A stretch of DNA of 64,000 bases from the NCBI RefSeq assembly GCF_900324485.2, contig NC_046647.1, positions 16,928,464 to 16,992,463 on the forward strand, given 5' to 3'. Shown here one piece after another: positions 11,098 to 23,000 of this stretch (position 1 is the stretch's first letter; each line of letters starts with the position of its first letter). Made by a program: the position numbers and the translations under genes. The notes under the pieces are model-generated. The model was given only the letters and a program-made list of their open reading frames with translations, was not told where the DNA came from and did no database searches. Origin of the DNA: Mastacembelus armatus. Its lineage: Eukaryota; Chordata; Actinopteri; Synbranchiformes; Mastacembelidae.

Positions 11098-14000
11098 CAT
11101 ATATTCAGCCTCTGACACATACATGTAAAACGCACTGATGGCTGCTTTCCTTTGCCGTCTGTCAGTATCAAGTTCTAATCCACAAGACTGATCAGGGACT
11201 AATCCCCACCTCCTGTTTTTCATCTGCTCGACCAAGGAAGACAGACGCCACTGGGTTGAAATGCTCTTATGAGAAGTCAGACACCTACCAAACCTTCTCT
11301 TGCCACCATCTAGTACTTGGATTTTCTCAAGCTCAGTCAGGCAGGGTGGCTCTGAAAAGAGCAACATATAAAATACATTTTTTGCAGGTGAAAATAAAAG
11401 ATCAATGGTTAGACACACAGTGGAGATAATGACTTTCTAAAATCTGCCAAAAAAACCAATCAACAGTCACAATTGAATTATTTTGTGAGTGGAATCAATC
11501 ATGTCTTCCTGGATATCCAGGACTTCCTGCAGTTTTAAAATCAATTCCCACATATTCCCTTCCCAGACAAAGAACTGTATACTGTAGAGAACTTTGCTGG
11601 TTGACAGGTGCAATCTCAGAGAGCTGTGGGAGAACTAGGCTGTCAACAAGCAACAAAAATGTTTTTAGTGCTTCTTGGCTACCATGTCACCCCCTGGTGG
11701 ACCATGAGAATGTGTAGGAGGATAAATTATGACAGAACAGCACACGACACTGAGGTGGCTACGCCTATGGGCAGTTGAACATCTTGATGTTTGAATGCCT
11801 GTGAATGTGTTTATGCCTATGGCCACACAAGCTACACACCTCAGATGCCCCGATAATACTCACTCTCTCTCCAAAAGCAGAGGCACCACTCGGCAGTGGA
11901 GACCTTGCCGTCCCTGTAGGAGTCACAGGAGTTGAAGAAGGGTCGGATGCAGACCTCATACTTGTCCAGGTTGATGGCAGCCAGCTCAGCCTGGTCCAGG
12001 TACAGGTCACTATTGGTGTCTAACTTGGAAAACATCCAACCTATGGAGTCCTTGCAGCTGGCCACCAGGCTCCTGTCCAGCACTGCAAACAAAAAAACAG
12101 ACAAACAAACATTCATTTATATCAGGGGACAGCTGCACAAATGGATAATGAAACCATGCCAATGTGCTCAGAAATATGCCCCGTTTCCAATGCAAATCAC
12201 ATAATCCATTATTTTCTTGATTATGTTACTTAATTATGTAATTTCAAAAACAACATTGGAACTTATCATCAGCCCATGAGATGGATTTTTCACTCCAGAC
12301 TCTACAGTCTGGTTAAGATGCTTTTAAGCACAGTGTGCTCCTGCGTGTGTTCCAACTGTTTACTAACATTTTTTAATATCCAGCCATTAGTTTTCTAGTG
12401 CGATCTGATGAAGACATGAGTTAGGATGTAGCACCAGGAGAATCAGGTTAAATTTGTGCAGATTTGGACTTTGTTTTGCTTATTTAATTGCAGTCAGTTG
12501 CAGTTGTTGCGTGGTAAATGGCTAGCACATCAGGAGCCAGAAAACAGTATCTTAGAAGTCAGCTTTACACATCCAGAGTTGTGTAGTATATGTTAGATCA
12601 GCAGTAGCAGCTGGGTTACAACAACCATTGTCGTCACTGAGATTTAATAAAAGAGTGGTGACATTTTTATAGTTCACTACTATCTGTAAATAAAGTATTG
12701 TAGCTATTTCTTAATGCGATTGGGCTTCATTAAGTAGTAGCTTTAACCTGATGCTGTGCTGGCTGCAGAGGTTCTGGCCCCAGGCTTGCTGTTGTTGTTC
12801 TGCTTGGCATTGCTCTGCAGTAGCTGGAACCAGTCCCTCAGCCGCTCACCGAGATCAGCCAGATCCTGTCCAGTACAGCTCTCTGTGGAGGCCAGAGGGA
12901 GAGACAGAATATGACATGTGTGTCACTGATTCATACTGTAATTGTTATACTTATTGTGTGTGAGAGACAGAGAATAAAAAAGAAAGATGGGCAGCCTTGT
13001 TCTGCAACCAATACTAGTGAATTCATATTAAATAAATATATTTGTCCATATTATATATTGTATTGGCTGTTGTTGTTTTTGAGCTTACCATGTTTACCAT
13101 CCTTAGAAGTAGAAGCAGTTGGACAAGGACACAGACCTGTGCACTTCAGGGTAAGAGCCTTTCCTGTAAGACAGGCCTGCTGCTCCAGCTTGCACTGCAA
13201 CACAAACACATGCATACATGCATCAACACACGCACACCGGCCACATCAACAAGGAGACACAAAGGTGAAGTAAACTGAGTTACTGCAGCAACATGGATCA
13301 AATATTCATGAGTTGACCAACTGTACGCCTCAGTTCAAATCGGAGTCTTGCATGTGCTTTCCAACTTCTGCTTTTTCACAAGGTCAGGGATAGTGATCCA
13401 AAAGACAAAGCATAAATCAATAAACACATGGGAGTCTGTCACCACAGGCCACCAACTGGTGTTTCTGACGCTCTACATCGTGGCTCTTTGTCTCCCTTTT
13501 TCCCCCGAGAGTCTCTTCACGCTGTTCAGCTCTGAATGTGCAAGGTGCATGCCTATAACACGATCCGAAGGCTGAGAATAAATGTGTATATATCTGAGAG
13601 ATGCACATATTTTTCATACACTTTGTACTATTTAATACTTAAGTACAAATTCTTTGACATGTCTGTTAGTTCAACCTACACTGATAGTAGGTGTGAAGAC
13701 TGTTTTAGCAACTTTTTTTAACACAACACATGTTATTACAAAGACACATTGCAGAAGTGACAGTGGATCTGAATGTACTAAGCTGTGTTGAGTGTGATAC
13801 TGTACAGGTACTCTATGATTTCCAATCCTCTTAGTATATTATATATTACAGCATATTAGGCACAGCTAGGTAAGACTAATGTAGTCTAATACAACAGTCC
13901 TGCCATTTTGGAGGCTGCAGCTGATGGTGCTGTTGTATCGGATTATAATGACATGCATTTTTATGTTCTTTACCCTCAATGGTATAAATGGGATATAATA

Positions 14001-17000
14001 TAACACCTTTCAGTATGACTCAGTAAAACTGCAGCCTCCAAAATCAACACAAATTGAAATCACACCTCTCAAAAAAAAGTTTCAGCTAAAACTGAACATT
14101 ATCACTTTCATGGTGGAAGATTTTTTGAAGGACTGCTGTGTTAGACTTCATAATACACTTACAACTGAGTATATATGTATATATATATATATATATATAC
14201 ATGTATACATACATATATATCCAATCATATTCTTCGAAATGCATTCAAAATCAGAAGCTGGTATTCTGCTGTAATGCTATATATCTGACAAAAATGTTTA
14301 AATATGCAGTTCTTTATTTTCTTGGAATCATTACATTGGCTGCAGAATTGTTTCAAACAGTAGAATCACAGGGACAAAATACCACTTATAGTAATGTAGA
14401 TGAATATATGATATTGCTCCCAACTACCTTTGAGGCATAGTTGTGTCCATCTGATCCACACACGGGGCCAGTGGAGGAGATGGGACAGGGCTGACAGTTT
14501 CCATCAGGAGACCTGAGAGCAGGCTGCTTCAGTCTGCAGGACAGAGGAGACACAAACACTTTCAGCCTCACTGTGTCCAGCTGAGACAGCACCCGCTGTG
14601 CTAATTCAGAGCACAAACACAGCAGTGCCAACCTGAACATGAAGTAAACTGCCCTCTTTCATGTTGTCTAAATGTATTAGCTTATCACTTAACAGCAGGC
14701 AGTTCTACTGTGCTAGTGCCCAAAGCTTTATTATTACCACAAAGGGCCAACAGGAAAACACATCCCAGGAAGCGTCAACCACCAGCTATAAACCTGGTTG
14801 TGTTGACCTCATGGAAGTGTGTATTAACAGAGAAGATTTTTGACTGTGTTAAGTGTCAGGCCGTACTTACCCAGGGGCAACACACTCACCTGTGTTCAAG
14901 TTTCTTGCGGTTGACGCACACGGCTCGCTGGTAGCCTTGGGCGATGCACACCTTGTGCCGGCTACACTTAACCTTTTGACAGGGGTCCTTGGTGGTGTCT
15001 ACATCTGGGAAAAAACAGAAAATGAGAAGTATACTGTAGTGTCCCCAGCTGCTTCACTTTCTCTGCCCCTCATTCTACCTTTCACTCCCAGTCTCAAATC
15101 CCAGATCTCTCCCCTCTATTTGTTCAGCATAACCTAAGAGTATGTCTAAATTATTGGAGCGGCACAGATGTGTTGCTCTTGCATTGTAAACAAAATGCAT
15201 CTTAAGCTATTTTGTGCTGTACTGACAGTATAAAAGAATCTTCCTTCTGAATTTAAAAGACCTTCAAGATGAAGCAGATTAGATTGTTGTTCTGAGTTTT
15301 TGTAAAATCATATTTGGGATCATGTAGAAGCATTCTCAAGAAAATGTAATTCCATTAACAAAAAGTTGAAGTGTGCTAAATGAAAAGTTAAACTTTTCGC
15401 TTATTGAGATACAATTTTAACATTACACTTGCTGAAGTGAATACTTTTTGCAATGTAGGCTAAAGACTGCATGGGTAGCTCACTCTGATCCATCCATCAC
15501 AACCTCTGCTATCAGCTAATGTTAGACCATGTGTCAGCCCCCCCACACACACAGACACACACTCATATGTCAGAGCTGTCTGAACCTAGCAGCCCTCCTG
15601 GAGCCTAAACTAGATGTCACACTCTATTCTTTTCTACTCCCCTGGCCTTTATTCACCTACACTATCAATCATTGCAGTACACTGGAATATGACATTTTCA
15701 CAGTGTACTACTGCAGGTTTAATCTGACAGAGGTGCTTGTAAATCATGTATTCATTCATCCCTTGCTCATACTGTATCCTGTTTTATGGCACTATTATAA
15801 TTTAGCAGGCAGGCTTGGGATCCCCACTCATGTCCTCTCCTGTGGCTGAATATATTAATGCTGCCTCGATCACAGGATTATTGAAGTAAACCGACAGATA
15901 TCTGATTTGAGAAGCAAATCCAAAACAATACACCCCCTGTCATGGCTGAGCTGGTTGTATAACTGACTGAATATCTGCTGTGCTGTTGTGGAGAAACAGT
16001 GAGGCTTGGAGGCATTAAAGCCTAGATGCAGACTCCTCATCCATTTAAACTGTCAACAGTGGAGCCTTATTCTCTGGTCCCCTTCCCTCCCGTATCCCAG
16101 TTGGCATTGATTGCGTAGAGTATCTCAGGGCACGGTATCACATACATCTTCCAGCTTTCCTCTCCATCTTTTTCTTGCCCTTCCTCAACTCTCTCCTCTC
16201 TCTCTGTAACCGCATGCCTTCCTTTGTTTTCCTTGCAGGTTTTCACCCCAGTGCAACTGCAAAACCAATTCAGGACACTTTCTGACACAAAGCACAAGAA
16301 TGTTAATGTGGCAATCCAGCACTACAAGTGGCAACACTAAATATTTTGCAATCCGTCTGACAAAGATTTAATCAATACTTACACCAAAGAAATGAAAGAA
16401 GTAGCATAGAAACACAAAGCAATTAGTCCTGCCTTCTAATAGCAAAACACTTGTAAATAAATCTTGTCTGTAGCGAGCGGCTACAATGCTGGCGCAGCAC
16501 TGTGTTTTGAGTACAGAAGCATAAGGTGGCTGCCTGAGCCTCATGTTAACTTAACAGGCTTCCACGGATTAAAGCAATGCCTGCTATGATGACGTTTCCA
16601 TAGCAACAGGCTCTCTGTGGTCCGGAAATCATTTCTGGGTTGACTGTGATTTGCAGCTCAATCTGCTGTTTGTGAGAACTCTCCTCTCTGTTTCTGAAAC
16701 CCCCGTTGTGCAATCATGCCTATCATGCCTTTTCTGTTCTTTCCATATTTCTTTGTCTTCCCCTCATATCAGACGTCGTCACAACCTGTCAACAAGCCCA
16801 GCTGCCTCTGCCCGCACGTTTATTATTTTCCTCATCGCATGCACTCTGTTCAACTCCCAGTGCACCCACCTACTTCAAGTTTTACTTGTCGAAAGTCTCT
16901 CCTTTGGTATTAAACTAATTCCTGCAGCAGTAAACCTTTCCTAATTAGGCTCCCTGTGCTTCAGTATAATCCAATCCAGATTTGTATGAGGTTTATCCCT

Positions 17001-20000
17001 GCAGAGTGGGGATAACAGAGGCACAGCTCAAGCTACATCCTCATCACCAACCCTCTTATCTTCTATTTGCACACCACACTAATATCATCAGTGCTATCTT
17101 TTCTTCCAGGTATCAGACTTGTCTGCTGTCCAGAAAACCCCAGAAATAACCAGAAAGCAAGGAAAAGGTGAAATGTACATTTATTTTTGAAAAATTGAAT
17201 TCACTAATAATTATTGATTAAATAACGAATTGGTAAAACAATAAGTGCTGGCAGATGGGTTGTTCTAAGTAGAGCAAAGCTTAGTGTTTCCCTCTGCTTC
17301 TAGTCTTTACTCCAAGTCATCAGGTGGCTTCAGCTTTTTATTTAGCGTCCAGATTTGAGAGTAGTATTGATTGTCTCAACATGCTCTTGGCAGCAAAAGT
17401 ACTGTAAATAAACATATGTTGAACTGTTCCATTAACATAAAAATATTGATTACAGAAGCTACTTTTTCTTTACTGCTTTGGGTCTCCTAAAACCATTCAT
17501 GCACCCAGAGAATGGCTGTGTAAGTACAACATTACTGCAACATACTGTAAATAAAATTCAAGCTACATTTACATAAAACGTGATTTATTTTGGAGAATAA
17601 TTAAAGAATGTTGAGTAGACGATATCCAGGAGCAAAATGCTATGAGCCATGTCTTAAAAAGATTTGCTTTAAATAGATGGAGAGGAGGGTTGACTCCCCT
17701 CTGGAAATGGTGCAACATGCTGATCTCTTCACAGTCTCATACATGGAGTTCTAAATTTGACAGAAATAACCCCAGGTGGTCTGAGGAATGAGAGTGGGAA
17801 GTGATGACACTTGATAAATTTTAAAAAGTGTGAAGGTGAGATGGGCAGCAATAGCCCCTGAAGGATTGTAGCAGCTGTTTTTGAAGTTTGAGAGTTGTAG
17901 TAGTGGGCAGTGTGAACAAATAGCTAGGCTGGGTCCCTGGTGGGGGAAAAGACTGATTTGGTGGCTGCTGTGGAGTAAAAAACATATTAATAGCGGTGGA
18001 GAGGTTTACAACAAAAAATGAGAGAGCCTGCTTGATTGTCTTGACATTGTTGCGAGCTGGGGGGCAGACATCCAGTGGGAGACTTCAACAAGGCGGCTGA
18101 CGCCAATCTACTAAATGAATGTGCATGAGCTGCCCAAGATAGATATCAGTATCTATCAACAGCCTCAAGAGGTATTAAACTCTAGACCTTGTAGAGTGTG
18201 GTCTCAGCTTGTTTTCCTGTCCTTAGTGTTTGCCATTGATCTGAAACTATTGATTTGCCAGCAAGTGTCCATTCACCATTCACCTGGTGTCTCTGGCTGA
18301 GATAAGCATCTGGAAAACCAGGGCACTGCTGAACGTGTACGTACAGTACAAAAGGATCAGCTTTTCTGTGAGCACTATGCACAGACAGACGTTTGTAGTG
18401 GCATGCTCGACTGCGCATATACACTTGTTTGTTCTTACAAGTCCAAATTACAACTATTCTCCTGCAGTGTTTACCGTCTTAAGACCGAGGAGATTCAATC
18501 AGTTGCTGGATTGATGAATTGAATGCCGAAATTGACTGCAAATTACCCTGGCCTCTCCCTCACTCAGCACAGCGCTGGCTGAAGTGAAGTCAGTCACTGC
18601 GGTGTCTGCATACAAATTTTCACCTCGCTCTGCTGTTGGCATCGACTGTCCGTGCCTTTGGAGGAGTGTTGACAGTTCAAATGCTCTGTCCTGCTCTGCT
18701 TGGCAGTGCGGCGCTCTGTGCCGCCTGGCTGAGAAATGAGGTCTGCAGGCTCATTTGAGCTCAAGAGTAAAGATATCGCACTGATTTAGGGACGTCTCAG
18801 GGGGACACAGCGTCTCTTCTTGCTCCTCCGCTTCATTAGGCCACTCATAAAGGAAGGTAGATCAATGGTAGGAGATAGCACACGTCAAAATGAGAAAAAG
18901 GAAAAAAGATAAATGAAGGGCTTTATGCTGTGGGAAATGCAAGCAGTCAAGTACTATTCTCTGCTCTGGCCATCTGAGGCAAATGTGTAAAACTTTTAGT
19001 TTCATTGAAGCTAAAGAAAAACCTTCATTAGGTTGATATTGAAGCCAGGCAGAAGTTGGAGTATTGTTTCAACTCTACTGTCATACAACAGCATCAGTGC
19101 TGAAAAATCCAGATATACAGTGGGTACGGAAAGTATTCAGACCCCTTTAAATTTTTCACTCTTTGTGTCATTGCAGCCATTTGCCATAATCAAAAAAGTT
19201 CATTTTATTTCTCATTAATGTTCACTCAGCACCCCATCTTGACAGAAAAAAACAGAAATGTAGAAATTTTTGCAAATTTATTAAAAAAGAAAAACTGAAA
19301 TATCACATGGTCATAAGTATTCAGACCCTGTGCTCAGTATTGAGTAGAAGCACCCTTTTGAGCTAGTACAGCCATGAGTCTTCTTGGGAATGATGCAACA
19401 AGTTTTTCACACCTGGATTTGGGGATCCTCTGCCATTCTTCCTTGTAGATCCTCTCCTGTTCTGACAGGTTGGATGGTGAACGTTGGTGGACAGCCATTT
19501 TCAGGTCTCTCCAGTGATGCTCAATTGGGTCTAGGTCAGGGCTCTGGCTGGGCCAGTCAAGAACGGTCACAAAGCCACTCCTTTGTTATTTTAGCTGTGT
19601 GCTTAGGGTCATTGTCCTGTTGAAAGGTGAACCTTCGGCCCAGTCTGAGGTCCTGAGCACTCTGGAAGAGGTTTTCTTCCAGGATATCTCTGTACTTGGC
19701 CGCATTCATCTTTCCTTCAATTGCAACCAGTTGTCCTGTCCCTGCAACTGAAAAACACCCCCACAACATGATGCTCCCACCACCATGTTTCACTGTAGGG
19801 ATTGTATTGGACAGGGGATGAGCAGTGCCTGGTTTTCTCCACACATACCGCTTAGAATTAACGCCAAAAAGTTCAATCTTGGTCTCATCAGACCAGAGAA
19901 TCTTATTTCTCATAGTCTGGGAGTCCTTCATGTGTTTTTTGGCAAACTCTATGCAGGCTTTCATGTGTCTTGCACTGAGGAGAGGCTTCCGTCGGGCCAC

Positions 20001-23000
20001 TCTGCCATAAAGCCCCGACTGGTGGAGGGCTGCAGTGATAGTTGACTTTGTGGAACTTTCTCCCATCTCCCTACTGCATCTCTGGAGCTCAGCCACAGTG
20101 ATCTTTGGGTTCTTCTTTACCTCTCTCACCAAGGCTCTTCTCCCACGATTGCTCAGTTTGGCTGGACGGCCAGGTCTAGAAAGAGTTCTGGTCGTCCCAA
20201 ACTTTTTCCATTTGAGGATTATGGAGGCCACTGTGCTCTTAGGAACCTTGAGTGCTGCAGAAATTCTTTTGTAACCTTGGCCAGATCTGTGCCTTGCCAC
20301 AATTCTGTCTCTGAGCTCCTTGGGCAGTTCCTTCGACCTCATGATTCTCATTTGCTCTGACATGCACTGTGAGCTGTAAGGTCTTATATAGACAGGTGTG
20401 TGCCTTTCCTAATCAAGTCCAATCAGTTTAATTACACACAGCTGGACTCCAATGAAGGAGCAGAACCATCTCACGGAGGATCAGAAGAAATGGACAGCAT
20501 GTGAGTTAAATATGAGTGTCACTGCAAAGGGTCTGAATACTTATGACCATGTGATATTTCAGTTTTTCTTCTTTAATAAATTTGCAAAAATTTCTACATT
20601 TCTGTTTTTTTCTGTCAAGATGGGGTGCTGAGTGTACATTAATGAGAAATAAAATGAACTTTTTTGATTTTGGCAAATGGCTGCAATGACACAAAGAGTG
20701 AAAAATTTAAAGGGGTCTGAATACTTTCCGTACCCACTGTATGTTCATTTCTCACTATTCAGTGCCAGTGCATTATTTGCACATGGCAACAATGGGTTGG
20801 TCAAGGCGATGACATCTTAGTTAATTTTAGGTTAGGGTTATGCAGCTATAATGTTTGGTTGAGCGTGAGAGACGAGTGGTTGCAGTTAATGAAAAGGCAA
20901 AGATTAATGTCAATGCTGTGACAGGCCATGGACACAAATGGCCCAAGAGTCATATTGTGGATCAGTCAGGTAATTCATCTAGCATTGTGAAGCCCCTTCA
21001 CCGAACATACACAACATCTGATCTGTCTCAAATCTTTAGTCAGTGACACCCAGTTTGGGGAGAATATCGGGCTTATTCAGCACCGTATCTGCCCAGATCT
21101 GCCCATTGCCCACCCTCATCATGAAAACAGTAAAGAACATTGAAAATAACATTGGGTTAAAGTAGATTTCCAGAGAATTATATACTAAAGAGCACTTCAG
21201 CTGTCCTGGAGGCTTGAGGTTATTTATTTTTTTTAATCTGTATGTCCTTGTACTTCATGGTGGATGAGTGGTTAGCACTGTTGCCTCAGAGCAAGAAGGG
21301 CGTTCTTGACCCGGCCTTTCTGTGTGGAGTTTGCATGTTCTCCTCGTGCTTGCGTGGGTTTACTCCGGGTACTCCGGTTTCCTCCCACAGTCCAAAAACA
21401 TGCATGTTAAGTTGAATTGCCCATAGGAGTGAGTGTGAGTGTGTGTGGTTGTTTGTCTTTGTGTGTCTCTATGTGGACCTGTGATGGACTGGTGACCTGT
21501 CCAGGGTGTACCCCTGCCTTTCGCCCAAAGAGAGCTGGGATAGGCTCCAGCAGATCCCTGTGACCCTGGTTAAGGAATAAGTGGGTATAGAAAATGGATG
21601 GATGGATGGATGGATGGATGGATGGATGGATGGATGGATGGATGTCCTTGTGCTAACAAAACATGCAGAGCCTTCAGAAAAAGATTAATTGGGTACTGAA
21701 AGATTTAAGAAGGCTTTCTTATTTCTTTGAACTGACATTATAGAAACATTTTTACAGAAGCTTTTCAGACATAAATCAACACATCCATTTTTTTTTCAGT
21801 TTATCAACTATCATGTGATTTTGCTAATAACCTCTCTCCTCTCTCGTCCTAATGAACAAGCAGTCTCCTCTTTACAGATGAACCGAGCACGAACACATTT
21901 TTTCACTTCATCTGATTTATTCATTTTCATCCTATATACTCTTCAGTACCAGGCAACTAGCTCTCTCCCTCAAGTCTGCGATTTCCTTGTCACCAAACTG
22001 CCTTAGAGCTGGCAGGAATAATGTGGATGCCAGTCACTTTACACTAAATCAAAGCATATTAGCCCCCACCCCTGACTCACTCCCTTCTCATGCTTTTACT
22101 TCTCTCTGGCCTTTTATTGGAAACCATAATTAGCCCTTCATTAAGCCTTTGGAAATTGTGCTAATGGACTCAACCATTCAACTGACTTCATTCAAACTGC
22201 AAATCAAGCGACAATGGTTGAGGACATGACTTTTTGTCATGACTTCATCTTGCCAAGGCTCAATTAAGGCTGGGCAGCAGGAGGAGACCTCGGATACTTT
22301 ATACACAACTCCTGCTCAAGTGCAGCAGAGAAGGAGAAAAAGCAGAATGAAGTGGTGATGGGTTGAAGTTGAGCCAGTGTTTAGCATCTCCTGGGGTCGG
22401 TGCATCAGATCCACTCAAGCAGATAAAATAGAGGTCTAACATCTTTCAACATTTTCGCTGAGGAACCATTACAAGCCTGGACAGCAACTGTCCGACCAGT
22501 AAAATACAAACACAGAACAACGCTGTCTAATGTGATGAACCACTGATGGCCTAGGAAGCATCACAGTTCAAATGCAGGACACAATTCAGGCAGACATTAT
22601 TCCAATTTTTTCTTATGTGGCCTACATGCATGGAACCTTGGGCCTACAAGTAATATGTGCTATAAGAATACTATCAAGCAGAAAGAATAATACAATTTCC
22701 AACAATCTATTTTGTGGTCAATACATTTATTTACTTCTTTCAAGGATAATAAAACCAAACAAAAACTCTAACTCTAAACCTGTATTAAGTATAGAATTGT
22801 TTTATTTGCTCAAGTTAAAATATTCTCTGCACACTCTGTTTTTCAAAAGATAAATTCACGTGTTGATGCACGTAGGCCTATATTAAACTAGCAAGACACA
22901 ACAACATACGTAAGCAACCTCACAGTGAGAGAGAGAGAGAGATGACATGGTGCAAGACTTACTGTCATTAGAACCTTGATTTTCATCCCAGGTACGCACA

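Larger units (their letters stand above)
15005..22962 (-). other. spock2: spock2 intron holding Tc1 and SINE insertions
   Basis: This 8-kb intron separates the exon starting at 15004 from the exon ending at 22963. It has no coding host sequence that I can support. It contains the Tc1-like element (19118-20739), the SINE (21252-21641), a GA microsatellite near its 5' end (22927-22942) and one candidate conserved block around 22030-22320. Confidence 0.7.

Noticed and set aside
10741-11418. A 225-residue minus-strand open frame as a gene of its own
   Set aside because: Only the segment [16 protein letters not shown] is real; it is the spock2 exon 11289-11351. The rest reads through introns and a CA microsatellite.
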